A stretch of DNA of 64,000 nucleotides from Eretmocerus hayati (taxonomy: Eukaryota > Arthropoda > Insecta > Hymenoptera > Aphelinidae). Of the stretch, positions 1 to 10,564 are shown piece after piece. The translations under genes and the position numbers were made by a program. The notes under the pieces were generated by a model. It was not told the DNA's origin. It saw only the letters and a program-made list of their open reading frames with translations, and searched no databases. The number at the start of each line of letters is the position of its first letter. Positions within the stretch are counted from its first letter, which is position 1. Where the stretch lies: contig CM056743.1 of NCBI GenBank assembly GCA_029851415.1, forward strand, positions 126,200,305-126,264,304, written 5' to 3'.

Positions 1-407
1 TTTCCTTATTCCCCCCTTCAATAACTATTGAACTCATTATGCTAAGAGTCTCACTACAACATGAGTCGAAAAAAACCATCAGAAAGAATTACCAAGGTAT
101 TACATACAAAATTCGTCTTATTAGAATCGGTCATATAAGCTTTGTTTTATTAATTTGTTGTAGAAATTAGCATACCAATACGATGAAGGCTTTACGGAAG
201 AAGTGGGTTTGAAAGTATGAACATGGTGATTTCCGGGCATACAATCAAGAGCCATCGAACAATTTCGGAGTTTTCGTGGAACTTCGAATTGTTAAAGAAA
301 GGTGGACGTTTTTCGTGATAGATTCTGTCAGCAATCTCGAATAGTTGAATCATCACTCCTTCTGTTTACAGACAAAATTTATATTCTCTGAGATTCGTCT
401 TCATTCA

Positions 408-1110
408 GGATGAGTTTTTCAAAATTATCAAAAGAAACTGAAAAGCGGATGTTTTTCTACGAAACGTCATAAGCAAAACCTGATTTTGAGCTCGGATCAG
501 CTCGTGTTTTCAGTAGTTGTCCGATTGATTATCATCCATGCATTATTTATGGAGGAATTTGGTGACTCTCCGTTTTTTTGTTTCTTCGAGATTTTTTTAG
601 CAAATACTAAGAAGAGGTGAGTCATAGCAAAAAATGTCATGAATATTTTCTTATAGATTTTTTTGAAGAACAACAAGTAGACGTAGTGATTGATTGAGAG
701 TTTTAGGCTTTCTCCACGGTGTTAAAGAAAATAGTAGAAAATTAGCAAAAGGTGCGACGTTCTTCGTGAGAAACTTGAGTTTTTCCCCATGATATCGCAG
801 TCCTCTCGAGTTTTATGAGTAATCTACCCTTGTGATTTTGTAGGTCTTCAAAGAATCAATAAAAAAATTATTCATGCTACTTTTTGATATAAATCACCTC
901 TTTTTAGTACTTTTTTGAAAAATCTCGAAGAAGTGAGGTAAACGTAGAGTCACCATGGATAATGATCTATTTGACAACTACTCAAAAATACGAGCTGATC
1001 CGATTTCGCTAGAAATCAGGTTCTGCTCGTGACGTTTCGTGGAAAAACATCTGCTTTTCAATTTCTTTTGACAATTTTGAGGAACTCATCTTCTTAAGAA
1101 GCGCACCGTG
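408..1110. repeat. Foldback (palindromic) element, copy 1
   Basis: The left and right parts are imperfect reverse complements: the stretch from 408 matches, inverted, the stretch ending near 1090, and the middle sections (near 540-580 and 940-970) also pair. The same element occurs at 46825-47571, where both termini are intact. Here the right terminus (GAAGCGCACCGTG, ending 1110) is present, but the matching left terminus of about 20 bp is missing or decayed. No coding capacity is seen, so it is a non-autonomous DNA-transposon relic. Confidence 0.7.
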
Positions 1111-1595
1111 CTTCTCCAACGAGCATTCAAAATCCAATCAAATTTTTGGATACACCTCAGCATTAATCGAATTAAGCATACATCGACTTGAACATCGTAT
1201 CGTCGTTTGAATGCATGACTATAAATTTTTGTGGATGCAGTTGGGTCCGATGAGTTCTAATCTATGAATGTGATTCATAGATACATACCTATCATGAGCG
1301 CGTGAACATGAAAAGTGATGCCCGCACGTGAGACGAGTCGTGAGTTTGGAAATCATATGTGTCTCTTACAGAAATTACAAATTAAGAATCTGCAACGCAC
1401 TATACTATTTCCCATAGGAATAATTAGTGATCATCAGCGACCAGCTCCTAATTTGATGCAGTACTTATCGCCAATAAGTCAGGCAAACGATGAAATTACC
1501 GTAAACCATGGATGAAAGCTCTGACAATCTCTGCGATTGCCACTGTATAATACCATTTTGATGACCATGAGAGTTCGAGTGATAATCTATTAATA

Positions 1596-2414
1596 AGGTA
1601 AGTGTACCTAACTTGCCCCCATATGGCGATATCAGAAATGGGCACTCATGGACCTTCCCGCATATCTTTTCCACGTTTGTTATGTCAAAATATGAGAAAA
1701 TACGTAGTTTTCAACGACCCCGGATCATTTCTGCGTCCTCCAGAAAATATAAAGTGAGTTTTCCATTTTTCGTGTTTGCACGGCTAAGAAATCACCGAGG
1801 AAATCGCGTTCAGTAAAACCAATGCCAAATTTCTTTAGTTCGAACAATCTTGACGTACCTTAACGCATTCGATTTCTTGCATCAAGTCCTTCAAAATCCG
1901 CTCTTTAGAGTTGCAAAACTCTAATTTGGAGCGATATTATGTACAAAATACGGAGATGATTTGAGTATCAGGAAAGCCGACATGTGAGTGTACCCAACAT
2001 GCCTCCATATCGTTATCTCGGAAATGCATGCAGCATGGCTTTTTTTTACCACTCATAACGTGTTTACCGCGTCCAAATAGGTCGGAAACAGTACCTTGGG
2101 CCACCTAAGGGCAACAAATGTCGCTACACGGTGATAAAAACGGATCGTAGCGATTTTGTGCACTTTATCGCCGATTTACATTGTTTTAAATGATGGGGGC
2201 AAGTTGGGTACACACATTTGTAAACTCTCAAAAATCACCTTTTGGGAGAATTCAAACAGCTCGGCCCCAGTTCATTCAAATTAGACGTACATGAGCTCAT
2301 TCTGAAGGTCTTGAGACAAGCTTTACAATGAGTTAAGGTACGTTGGAAAATATTGAGATAGGCCAGAGTTATTAAGAAAATGGCCTCATGGGGGCAAGTT
2401 GGGTACACTTACCT
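1596..2414. mobile_element. TA-flanked MITE with GGGGCAAGTTGGGTAC-type ends
   Basis: The left end (AGGTAAGTGTACC, from 1596) and right end (GGTACACTTACCT, to 2414) are inverted repeats that continue into a shared CAACTTGCCCCC motif. TA dinucleotides flank both sides (1594-1595 and 2415-2416), the target duplication expected of Tc1/mariner-type insertion. Degenerate internal copies of the terminal motif lie near 1990 (direct) and 2195 (inverted), so the element may be a composite of shorter units. No transposase frame is visible. Confidence 0.75.
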
Positions 2415-3161
2415 TATTTTATGGAATAAGGGATCCAATTTTTGCCAAACGGGGAAAATCCATGTCGTCACGTTTCCAATTTTATTTCATGTGGATGATT
2501 AAATTTGAGTAGGTTCTGCTTCGAAATTGCATGGAGCGAAAAAGCTTGAACTTGCGCGGTCTGCTCTGACAAAAAGTGTAGAAGTTGAGACAGTATGCAA
2601 AAGTTCACCTCAAATGTTTTTGGTAGTTTTGTTTTATCAACTCCACTAATGTTCAGTTGTTTGGGATGCCGAAAAAACTGGGTCAACGTCTACCACATAG
2701 CATAATCTTTAAGAGGGGTGTCCAAGGGGGGTTTACATCGTCGTTATAGGATAATTGTATAGTAATTAGTGGACAAAGTTTCCCTAAGGAAAAAAAGAGC
2801 AAAAAAATCAAGATTCCGACTTCGACCTGAATACATCGAATGACAGTGATTAAAATCGACACATCAAAACCGCCCTATCTGCAATCTCAACCGGTCTTGG
2901 TTCAAATCACTTGATGAGAGATTAGTCGGATTACAGGAAGAAAGCGTATGTTGGTGTTAGAACTTTCTGGAGTAAAAGTCAATCCTAGTCGAAGCTAAAT
3001 TAAATAAAGGAAGAGAGTAATTCAAGACAGACACATTTAGAGCTTATTCTCTCTTACTTTAGTCCATTAGTATATCAAGGAAAGTGTGGCTTGAAGCAAC
3101 AAGAACCGCGCGCAAGGCGTCAGATATTGATTTTTCTGCTCTGCCTTTGCTCCCCCTTACC

Positions 3162-3410
3162 TTAATTTTCTTCCCTTCTCACGGTCGTCTCTTCCATTGT
3201 TTCTATGTCTGACAAGTATAATTCTCGGTCTATCAAGTCATGGTTTTTGCTCTTCACTCTACCTTCTTTCCTGCCTTCTTCGTGGTTGTTGGAAGCTGTA
3301 TCGACCAAACTCATCCAAAGTTCGAATATTTCCTGTTTAATGAGCTCCAGTTCAGGGGCGGGTCTTAGGACCAATCCGAGTGTGGAGTCGGTGGGCTCCT
3401 TATTCGATTT
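3162..3410 (-). CDS. Unidentified exon-like ORF, possible terminal exon
   Basis: This is an open frame of about 82 codons on the minus strand ending in a stop at 3162-3164. It begins right after a good acceptor (pyrimidine tract, then CAG, at 3411-3413). The protein has a mixed, non-repetitive composition (it includes LGLVLRPAPELELIKQ and FELWMSLV) and a charged Lys/Glu/Arg-rich end. It therefore reads like real coding sequence rather than a chance ORF. I do not recognise the family and found no upstream exon before Pcd, so it may be the last exon of an unseen gene or a gene fragment. Confidence 0.3.
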   Translation of the reverse strand, partial: KSNKEPTDSTLGLVLRPAPELELIKQEIFELWMSLVDTASNNHEEGRKEGRVKSKNHDLIDRELYLSDIETMEETTVRREEN

Positions 3411-4269
3411 CTGACAAAAAAATGTTATCCTCCGGGTGTCCGTGAAGTTGCAGATTTGCAATTTAGAACATATTAAATGGGTATAATTAGACAGTTTATA
3501 GTATCCAAAAACTAAACTATCCCTCAGAAATTGCAGGAATATAACTCCAAAAGTCATACCTAGTAACCAGCTGGATTTGTCAATACCTACTCACGGACTT
3601 TAGGTATTTCAAGAAGTTGAACGAAGAATTATTTATCGTTTCACAAAATAATTCTTGTCAGAGAAACGGAAGAATTAGGTAACAACATTTTATGTGATTG
3701 GAAAGCTCTTAACAACTAAAGACGATATCAGGTTTAGATCGATATTTTCAGATAGCCCCATTTCACAACATTTTCAAAAGTTCTATTAGTTATTGATTTT
3801 CCCGAGTGTGGAATTCCCCACGTTTGAGTAGCCCGAATGCGGTTTGATCACACCAACCACATACAAAGTACCGCCCCTGTTTCGGTTATGACTCGGGTTA
3901 TGAAAAGAAATGAATTTTGTCAAAAGTATTATTTGGGATACGAGATGAGAAACAGTTTCAAGTTTTATATCTGATTTAAAAAATTCCCTGGATCGAAATA
4001 CCTAAGTTCAAGTTGAAACTTTAACATCTTTACGAGATTTTTCAATTCGTTCATATTTCGACTTTATATCTCGCATGTTAATGCAATCTCAAGGCATTTC
4101 TCGGGTGACCCTTGTGTTTAACAAAATTGAACAAGTAGCATATAAGTGATAAGAGATCTCATCAGCTCCAGTAATATCTATATCATTACTGGCACAAGCA
4201 ATAGCAAAATTGCAAATGCATTTTACTGGCAAATTATTTACGTATTTAGTTCATATCTCTATATCCCAG

Positions 4270-4418
4270 GGGGCGATAGAGTATTGCCAGATGTATTGAA
4301 GTTCGCGAATGATTTGTGGATTCATCAATCGCTAGAGAAAGATCCTACAGCAGGACAGAAACGTCTATTGAATTCCAACGAAACTGGTGTTTACAGATTT
4401 ATTAATGAATTTGATTGA
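4270..4418 (+). CDS. Unidentified exon-like ORF, possible terminal exon
   Basis: This is an open frame of about 49 codons after an acceptor (CCCAG ending 4269), with a stop at 4416-4418. The peptide contains GDRVLPDVLKFANDLWIHQS and ends near RFINEF. This balanced composition looks like the C-terminus of a conserved protein. Upstream of the acceptor the same frame turns into low-quality sequence, as expected of an intron. I did not find the preceding exon and cannot name the protein. It could also be a pseudogene fragment. Confidence 0.3.
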
Positions 4419-4659
4419 CGAATTGAAGAAGCAAGATCTTTTCATGAAATTCTCGTCTTGGTGGTGGAAATGAAAATTATGTAAAGTCGAGTAGACATGC
4501 TCAATTTTCAATTACACAGTTTCTCGTCATCACTATTGTAGGATATATCATCAGAAGAAATGATTTCAATTTCTGTGACACCTTGCTTTGATAACGAAGC
4601 CTTCATAATGTGCTTCTGCGAGAGAAGGTCAATAAGTGAAAATTATACTTTAGTCATCA

Positions 4660-4744
4660 ATTCTGCCGTGATACGGAAGAACCACGTATCTCCAATGGGT
4701 TTCCTATAGAGATACGTATAAGTTCTTTCGTATCATGGCAGAAT
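4660..4744. repeat. Isolated 85-bp hairpin
   Basis: The two arms, about 33 nt each, are reverse complements with a few mismatches. The left arm begins ATTCTGCCGTGATACGG and the right ends CGTATCATGGCAGAAT, around a loop of roughly 16 nt. The size and fold resemble a miniature inverted-repeat remnant or a microRNA-type precursor; sequence alone does not separate these. Confidence 0.55.
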
Positions 4745-5204
4745 TTTTTACTACTCTTTATTTCTTTTCAATTCAATTTCATGAATTTTCTGCGTCATAG
4801 TGAGTTTTGGAGACCCAAGGAATGTGTACGGTTGTGAACAGGCGTACTCAACTGTATCGATCTCATTGAAGCTCCAAAATTTTGGTTGGCTAGATATCAA
4901 AATTCTAGTTTTTTTTTTGAAAATGTAGCATTGTTAGATATTGAAAACGCTACTCATACAAGCTATTTTTCAAAGTTATTTTTTGTAAAGGATCACTATA
5001 GCTAACAATAAATCTCAGTAAGATCTTTGAAGGAACTGTAAGAATTGAATATATTCAAAGTACATTGCAAGAATCGCTTTTATTGTCTGATTGAAAGTAC
5101 TTGTTTGCCATTCACACAATCTAGTTTACACGAACAAAACAAAATCATATCAAAAACTTCATCTAAATAAGTTATGATTAATATAATGTAGCGAATACTT
5201 TGAT

Positions 5205-8200
5205 TCATTCGTTGGCGGAATTAGCCGCTTTATCGATAAAGGTTGCAAGTTTAACATCCCGTTGAGATAAGCCATTGACATCGTGGGATGACAGCGTTAT
5301 GTTGACTTTATTGTACACGTTGAACCATTCTGGATGGTGGTCCATTTTTTCAGCTTGCATGGCTATCCGGGTCATGAAACCAAATGCCTAAACAGATGGA
5401 AAATATCTTATACTTCTCACAAACCCTCATTCAACGATGTATTGACTCTGTATTCTGAATAAGAATTACCTGGTTAAAATTTTTGAAGACAAACTCTTTG
5501 TAGAGGGCATCTCTATCAGATTTTACAATCCAACCAGCAGATAAAAGAGTGCCCAACTCTTTCTCCCTTTGGTCTCCGGTCAATTGAGGCTGAAATTCAA
5601 CACATAAAGATGGAATTCATTCCCATAACACACATTGAACTTTCGTACTTCAAACTTCTTGTATGGGTTTCTCTCCGTACTTCAAAATTTGCCTTCGCCG
5701 CATAAGCTACAACAATGCACTTGGTAACATATTGAAAAACTTAATTTGAATGTGGAGTAACAATGCTATAAGCTCTAAATCCATAGAAAAATATGGCTAC
5801 AGCTTGAGCTTGGCTGTACAAACGTTATAATACATTTTGATTGAGGAGTTTTCAACGCGTTTTCGAGGTTCTTTTTCCGGACTTCAAGTGGATTCCAAAC
5901 AACCGGAGCTATCGAGAATAAAGTCCTCATGGAATTGGTTCTGAAAAGTCACGAATGTTGAGGATTTTTTGGCGTATCAATCTCATCCCAATCTTTCACA
6001 ATTACATTAACCGTATTAATCATACATTTTTTATGAGACATCATGTCGAATGTTCGAGCAGATTTTGTAATTGAATTTGATTGTGTCGTAAAATGTCGAT
6101 ATCGGTAAGATTCTGAGTCGGACTCAACCATACTAATTGAGAATCAGAATGGCCGGCAATAATAAAAATGAATTGTGACTGATACATTTTTCAAGGTTTT
6201 CAAAAATATAACTTTTTCCCATCTCCCTGTCGATTGAAAAATTCAATTATCTAAATTTAGCATTCTCAGGATGAGCAGCACTAACAATTATTATGATAAG
6301 GTTGACGGATATTATCGAATCCAAATTTTTTTTTGATAAGCTTACAAGTAACCGACCGACATTAACACGCTCAATGTGAGAGCATAACTTGTTTCGCAAG
6401 AAGCTTAGATTTTGATAGCTGGTGAACACGACGAAGAGCTGGTCACTTCACAAAGAAATTGGAATGAAAGAGCGGAATGAATTTGCTTATTGAATTGAAG
6501 TAAAGCATGCAAACAATTAAAAGAGATTCCAATACCGTAAACCGAGGTGAATGTGGCCACTTTAGACCTTCTGATCGAATTCTCGGTGCGATTTTTCAAA
6601 CAATTCTATATGTATCTTAGGTCATTCGACGCGTCATGACGTATTCGGCAAAATGCTGTCTTCAGAATTCTATTTCAACCATTTGCTCTCTTGAAAAGTG
6701 TAAAAAACAGGGTGGCCACATTCACCCCGGCATCCGGGGTGAATGTGGCCACCCTCGTTGAGCACTGCGATTATAATGGTCTGAGCGAATCCCTACCCTG
6801 ACGCCTCGTGTTTGAAACAAAAACGAGAATAACACATAGCTCATCTAATTACGAAGAGAACATCGTTTGATTCATCTCGATAGCTCAGAAACCCGAGTCA
6901 AGCGGCCAATTTGGAATTCATCAACTACAGTGGCGTATCAAGCACGGTTGTGTATCGAGTGGCGTCTGAGTTGATTTTGGGCACTTTGACGTTTCTAGTT
7001 GAGTTTCAATGCAATTTTTCGACCAAACTAATATGTATCTGTACTCATTCGACGCGCCTATTGACGTCACCTCAAAAATGCTGTTTTCGGAATTCTCTTC
7101 GACTCATTTGCTTTCTCGAGAGTTGTAAGAAACAAAGTGGCCACATTCGGCCCCGGGCAGCCGAAAAATCACAAGTTCTCGCTCAAGTGGCCGTTCTAAA
7201 TAATTGTCGCATCAAAATTCAATCGGCAAAAGTGCAAAATGTAGAGGACGTCATGGCTGACTGTCATCAAAACATTTAGACAATGTAACCGTTTTCCAAT
7301 TGCTGTAAATCAATAATTCTACAAAATGGTCATACACAATTCGTCCGAATTTGCTAAGGATCATCATATTGGTTCGAGATATTGGAGACATTGCGGGCCA
7401 CCAAGTCAAGTAGTTTCGATGGAAACGTAATTTTACATGCGAGTAGCGTAGAAACACGTGTTTCCAGGCGTCCTCGCTTTGCGAGAAAGCCTGGAAACAA
7501 ATGTTTCTACGCTACTAGCATGTAAAACACATTACGTATCTCGTGTGGAAAACTTTTTACTTCGTGAAAACCATACTGGACGTCGGCTTCGCCGACGTCC
7601 AGCATGATTTCCACGAAGAAAAAAGTTTTCCAGCACTCGATACGTAATATACTATTATTCCATGAGCTCGTTCATCCGTAGCCAAATCGCGTTGACGGGA
7701 TACCGAACTAACCGATTTCGAAAGAACGTATCAGCTTCTAAAAGTGTGCGTATCGCACTACACGGAAGAAATGTGGATAAAATATCTTCGTATGTCCCAG
7801 TCCGCGGTCACAAAATTGATACTCTTTCGAATAAGATAATGACATGAAGGTTTTCTTCAATCGCTTTCTTCGGAAAATATCTCAAACATATAGACGGAGT
7901 ATCAAAATAATCATTTTGAATGAAGAGAACGAGTCTGGACCATGAAATCTACAAAAAGGATATTTCAACACAGTCGAGCAAATTCAAGAGTTGAAGATAC
8001 AAGATCATTATCTCGTTACCCTGGGATGTAGCAACGGTCGACCATAAGTTTGGACGATAAATGATGAATGAATACATAATATTTTGCACATTATCTCATC
8101 ACCGTATTGAATGGAATAAACATGAAATTGACTTGATGATAACGAATTCATGTGCGTGGAGTTCACCGCTATTACATTCCGGGACTCAGATTGAAAAACG

Positions 8201-8795
8201 AGAGGCTCGAAATTTTAGAGAAAATTGATGACAGATAAAAATCATTGCGATATCCAAGCAGCATTGTAACAGATGAAGGAACATGAATCATGTAACGAGT
8301 TACGGAAAGCATTTTTCCGAATCGACACATGAGAAATAGTTCCAAACAAGATGAATCCTAGAAATAACCTCGGAAATAACATGTTTGTAAATATGCACAG
8401 CTATCAACGCGAGTTTTGAATTACCTATCTATGCGCAACGACGATGTTTTCATCCCATACTTTCACTTTTCTTGTGAAACATTGATCTTGAACGGCGTGA
8501 ATGAGCGCAACCCGGGGGCGCGACCACTTGTTGAAAAGTGGAACAGGCCTGAAGTGGAAAGTTCATTTCCGGGTGCAAACATGTATTTCATTCAGCGCAA
8601 AAGGTTAAGAAGATTAGAAGAGTTTCATTCATGATTTCAATGAAAACTTTCGAGATCAAAAGGCCGAAAAAAGCGAATACTTACCATTTTTTGTTTCTTG
8701 GTAGCGAGAGTAGCCTGCTGCCTTTCGAGCGTTCTGAGCACTGAATGAAATCGACCGAATCCCTCTCTCCTCGCCGACCCCACTATGGCCGCCAT
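5205..8795 (-). CDS. Pcd: Pterin-4a-carbinolamine dehydratase (PCD/DCoH)
   Basis: The enzyme dehydrates 4a-hydroxytetrahydrobiopterin so that tetrahydrobiopterin can be recycled after aromatic amino-acid hydroxylation; vertebrate homologues also act as HNF1 dimerisation cofactors. I join three exons: 8685-8795, 5470-5589 and 5205-5387 (all phase 0), giving 137 aa. Exons 2-3 are clear family matches, with FGFMTR, the active-site HHPEW (His94-His95 in my numbering) and a second conserved histidine in TLSSHD (His112). Exon 1 encodes 37 residues ([12 protein letters not shown]...), Arg-rich and acid-poor like a mitochondrial presequence. It ends in a Met directly before PQLTGDQR, so a shorter cytosolic form starting there is possible. 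The first exon was chosen by phase and position only and is less certain than the rest. Intron 1 (5590-8684) holds transposon relics. Confidence 0.88.
6533..7157. mobile_element. Two adjacent copies of a GTGGCCACATTC-type MITE
   Basis: The motif GGTGAATGTGGCCAC and its reverse complement recur at about 6546, 6715, 6740 and 7137. Copy one spans about 6535-6731 and copy two about 6735-7157. They meet head to head at 6713-6762, where a near-perfect palindrome forms around CCCCGGCATCCGGGG. The bodies share further stretches, such as CATTCGACGCG and TTTGCT near 6635/7050 and 6690/7115. The left end, TACCGTAAACCG, resembles the end of the TA-flanked element at 33050 (TACCGTCAACCGG). It lies in Pcd intron 1 and has no coding potential. 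Confidence 0.6.
7433..7649. repeat. Double-hairpin element, copy A
   Basis: Two long hairpins stand side by side. Hairpin 1 (7433-7525) has ends TTACATGC/GCATGTAA and an inner stem around CCTCGCTTTGCGAG. Hairpin 2 (7531-7649) has ends ATTACGTAT/ATACGTAAT and an inner stem CTGGACGTCGG-CTTCG-CCGACGTCCAG. A diverged copy with the same order of parts is at 42548-42763 in an Enoph1 intron. It lies in Pcd intron 1 and has no ORF. It is most likely a non-autonomous mobile element of a type I do not recognise. Confidence 0.75.
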
Positions 8796-9132
8796 AATCC
8801 TAACCTGTACTAGCAGCACTTGGGCGAGATTAGCAGATCTGATTATCATCCACGCAACAAAATACAGAACATGAATTTGACAACGTATTTGCAAAAAATC
8901 TTGACATGTATTTCTCAATATCAACAACACATTTTGGTCTATAAGAAATGAACTTGAGTAAAAATTTTTATCGGCTGTACAAATGCATGCGCGTCTTTAC
9001 TAGTCGCAATAAGTAAATCAACTGACAACAAGAGGTTAGGTAAAATAGGCTTCTGAAGATTCGCGTAAAATTTAAAACTTATTTATAGGTCTAAAATTAC
9101 TCGAATTTAAATAATTATTCAATAAACATGTC

Positions 9133-10564
9133 TCAGCGAGTGGCTTTCTTTTTCTTGATGGGCAATTTTGTTGAAGGTGCTGGCAAGGGTAACTTCAAAG
9201 TGATATAGCCTTTCTTATCTTTCAAGCTCTGTGCTCGTATTAATTTTGCCAATTCACCTAGTTTTTTTACACCTACCCGAAAAGTCACGATTGATGAAAA
9301 TAGCTCCAAATCCAATGTAAAATTCCAAATAACCAAGGCCAGTATCATACAATGAATAGCACCTTTGTCTTTCATAGTATTTGGTCTGGTCCTGTAAAAT
9401 ACAACATTAAGTCAAGATTCTCGTATTTGTAAGTGATTTTGGTAATGTTTAGAAGGATAGAACTCACCTGCCATTTGCACTGGCAACACTATATGTATCT
9501 GTGACGTACCGACTCACCTCAGGTGAGTAAGGGCATAAGCTCAAGTCTGTTTTTTTTATGCTCTTGATTGGAGTATTAAACCACTTTAAGACAGTGTCTA
9601 TGTACAACAGTAATGCTAATTTAACAACTTTTTTCTCATCTTTTGAGACATATTCCACTGTCTTTATGAAGAAACTTGATTTTCTAAAAGAGGACAAAAA
9701 TCATTATGATTTTGTTGATATGATGCATCTACTGATAATAATTCTTTACTCACTCTCCAATTTCACCCTTTGAAACATCAATTGCGTGATCGTACAAAGT
9801 TTCTAGAATATGTCTCGGTACTATATCATCGATATTATAAATCTCAGATACCTCTTTAGCATCTGTATTACAAGGAGGTAATCCTATATCATTCACAAAT
9901 TCATCCTTGAATTCAGGTTCAAGATCTGCTTTTTCAATTTGAACATCTGTAAATCCATTGCCATTTAGAATCAACTCTTTTTCTCAACCAGCTTTCTAGA
10001 GATGAACTAAGAAATAACTTACTTGATACAGTTTGCTCTAGCTGTTCTTTGACACTATCTACATTCACTTTCATTCGCTCATACTGCTCAGTTCTTCTTT
10101 TCACTTTCTTGGAACCAAACTGTTTGTTTAGCTCTGCCAATTTGTCTATATCATCGTGATTGCTGTTATCAATATGCTCATCTAATACTGGTGCTACATC
10201 CCATCTCTCTGCTTGCACAAGTTTTATTTTACCGGTTCTCTTATTATGGATAGCCAGCATTGTGTAGGTCAACTCTTTTCCAAGATCAGGCCTGTATCCT
10301 TTGTACACAACCTGACCATTTGATAAAGCAAGGACTGTTTTATTCTTCTTCTCGTCTTTAAACACACCACACTCCATTTTTGCAGTTTCCTCATCTTTGA
10401 GATGCCCATTTTGAAAGTTGACTGTAACATTTAAAACATTCACAATCTGGTCAGGAACTACTACTCCTGCAAATAATTAGAAAATAATCCCTACCTATAA
10501 TTGGTTGTATTTTTTCTGGCTGAATGACCACATCTTCTATGATAGCTTCGATCGGTTTTTTCAT
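9133..10564 (-). CDS. Polr1E: RNA polymerase I subunit RPA49/PAF53 (POLR1E)
   Basis: This is the A49-type subunit of RNA polymerase I, which helps initiation and elongation of rRNA transcription in the nucleolus, with its TFIIF-like partner A34.5. Five exons join in phase: 10495-10564, 10023-10466, 9754-9946, 9468-9683 and 9133-9391, giving 393 aa, close to vertebrate PAF53. The N-terminal A49 domain is recognisable from segments such as GVFKDEKKNKTVLALSNG and YTMLAIHNKRTGKIKLVQAE, then SKKVKRRTEQYERMKVN. The C-terminal part (DKGAIHCMILALVIWNFTLD to the end) fits the tandem winged-helix region and ends in a basic KKKK tail. For exon 3, the GTGAGT donor at 9752-9753 is required, because the nearer GTGAAA donor would bring a stop into frame. 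The Pcd start lies only 338 bp downstream, head to tail. Confidence 0.9.

Noticed and set aside
9752..9767. GTGAAA donor for Polr1E exon 3
   Set aside because: Using it puts a stop into the next exon; the GTGAGT donor 13 bp downstream keeps the frame.
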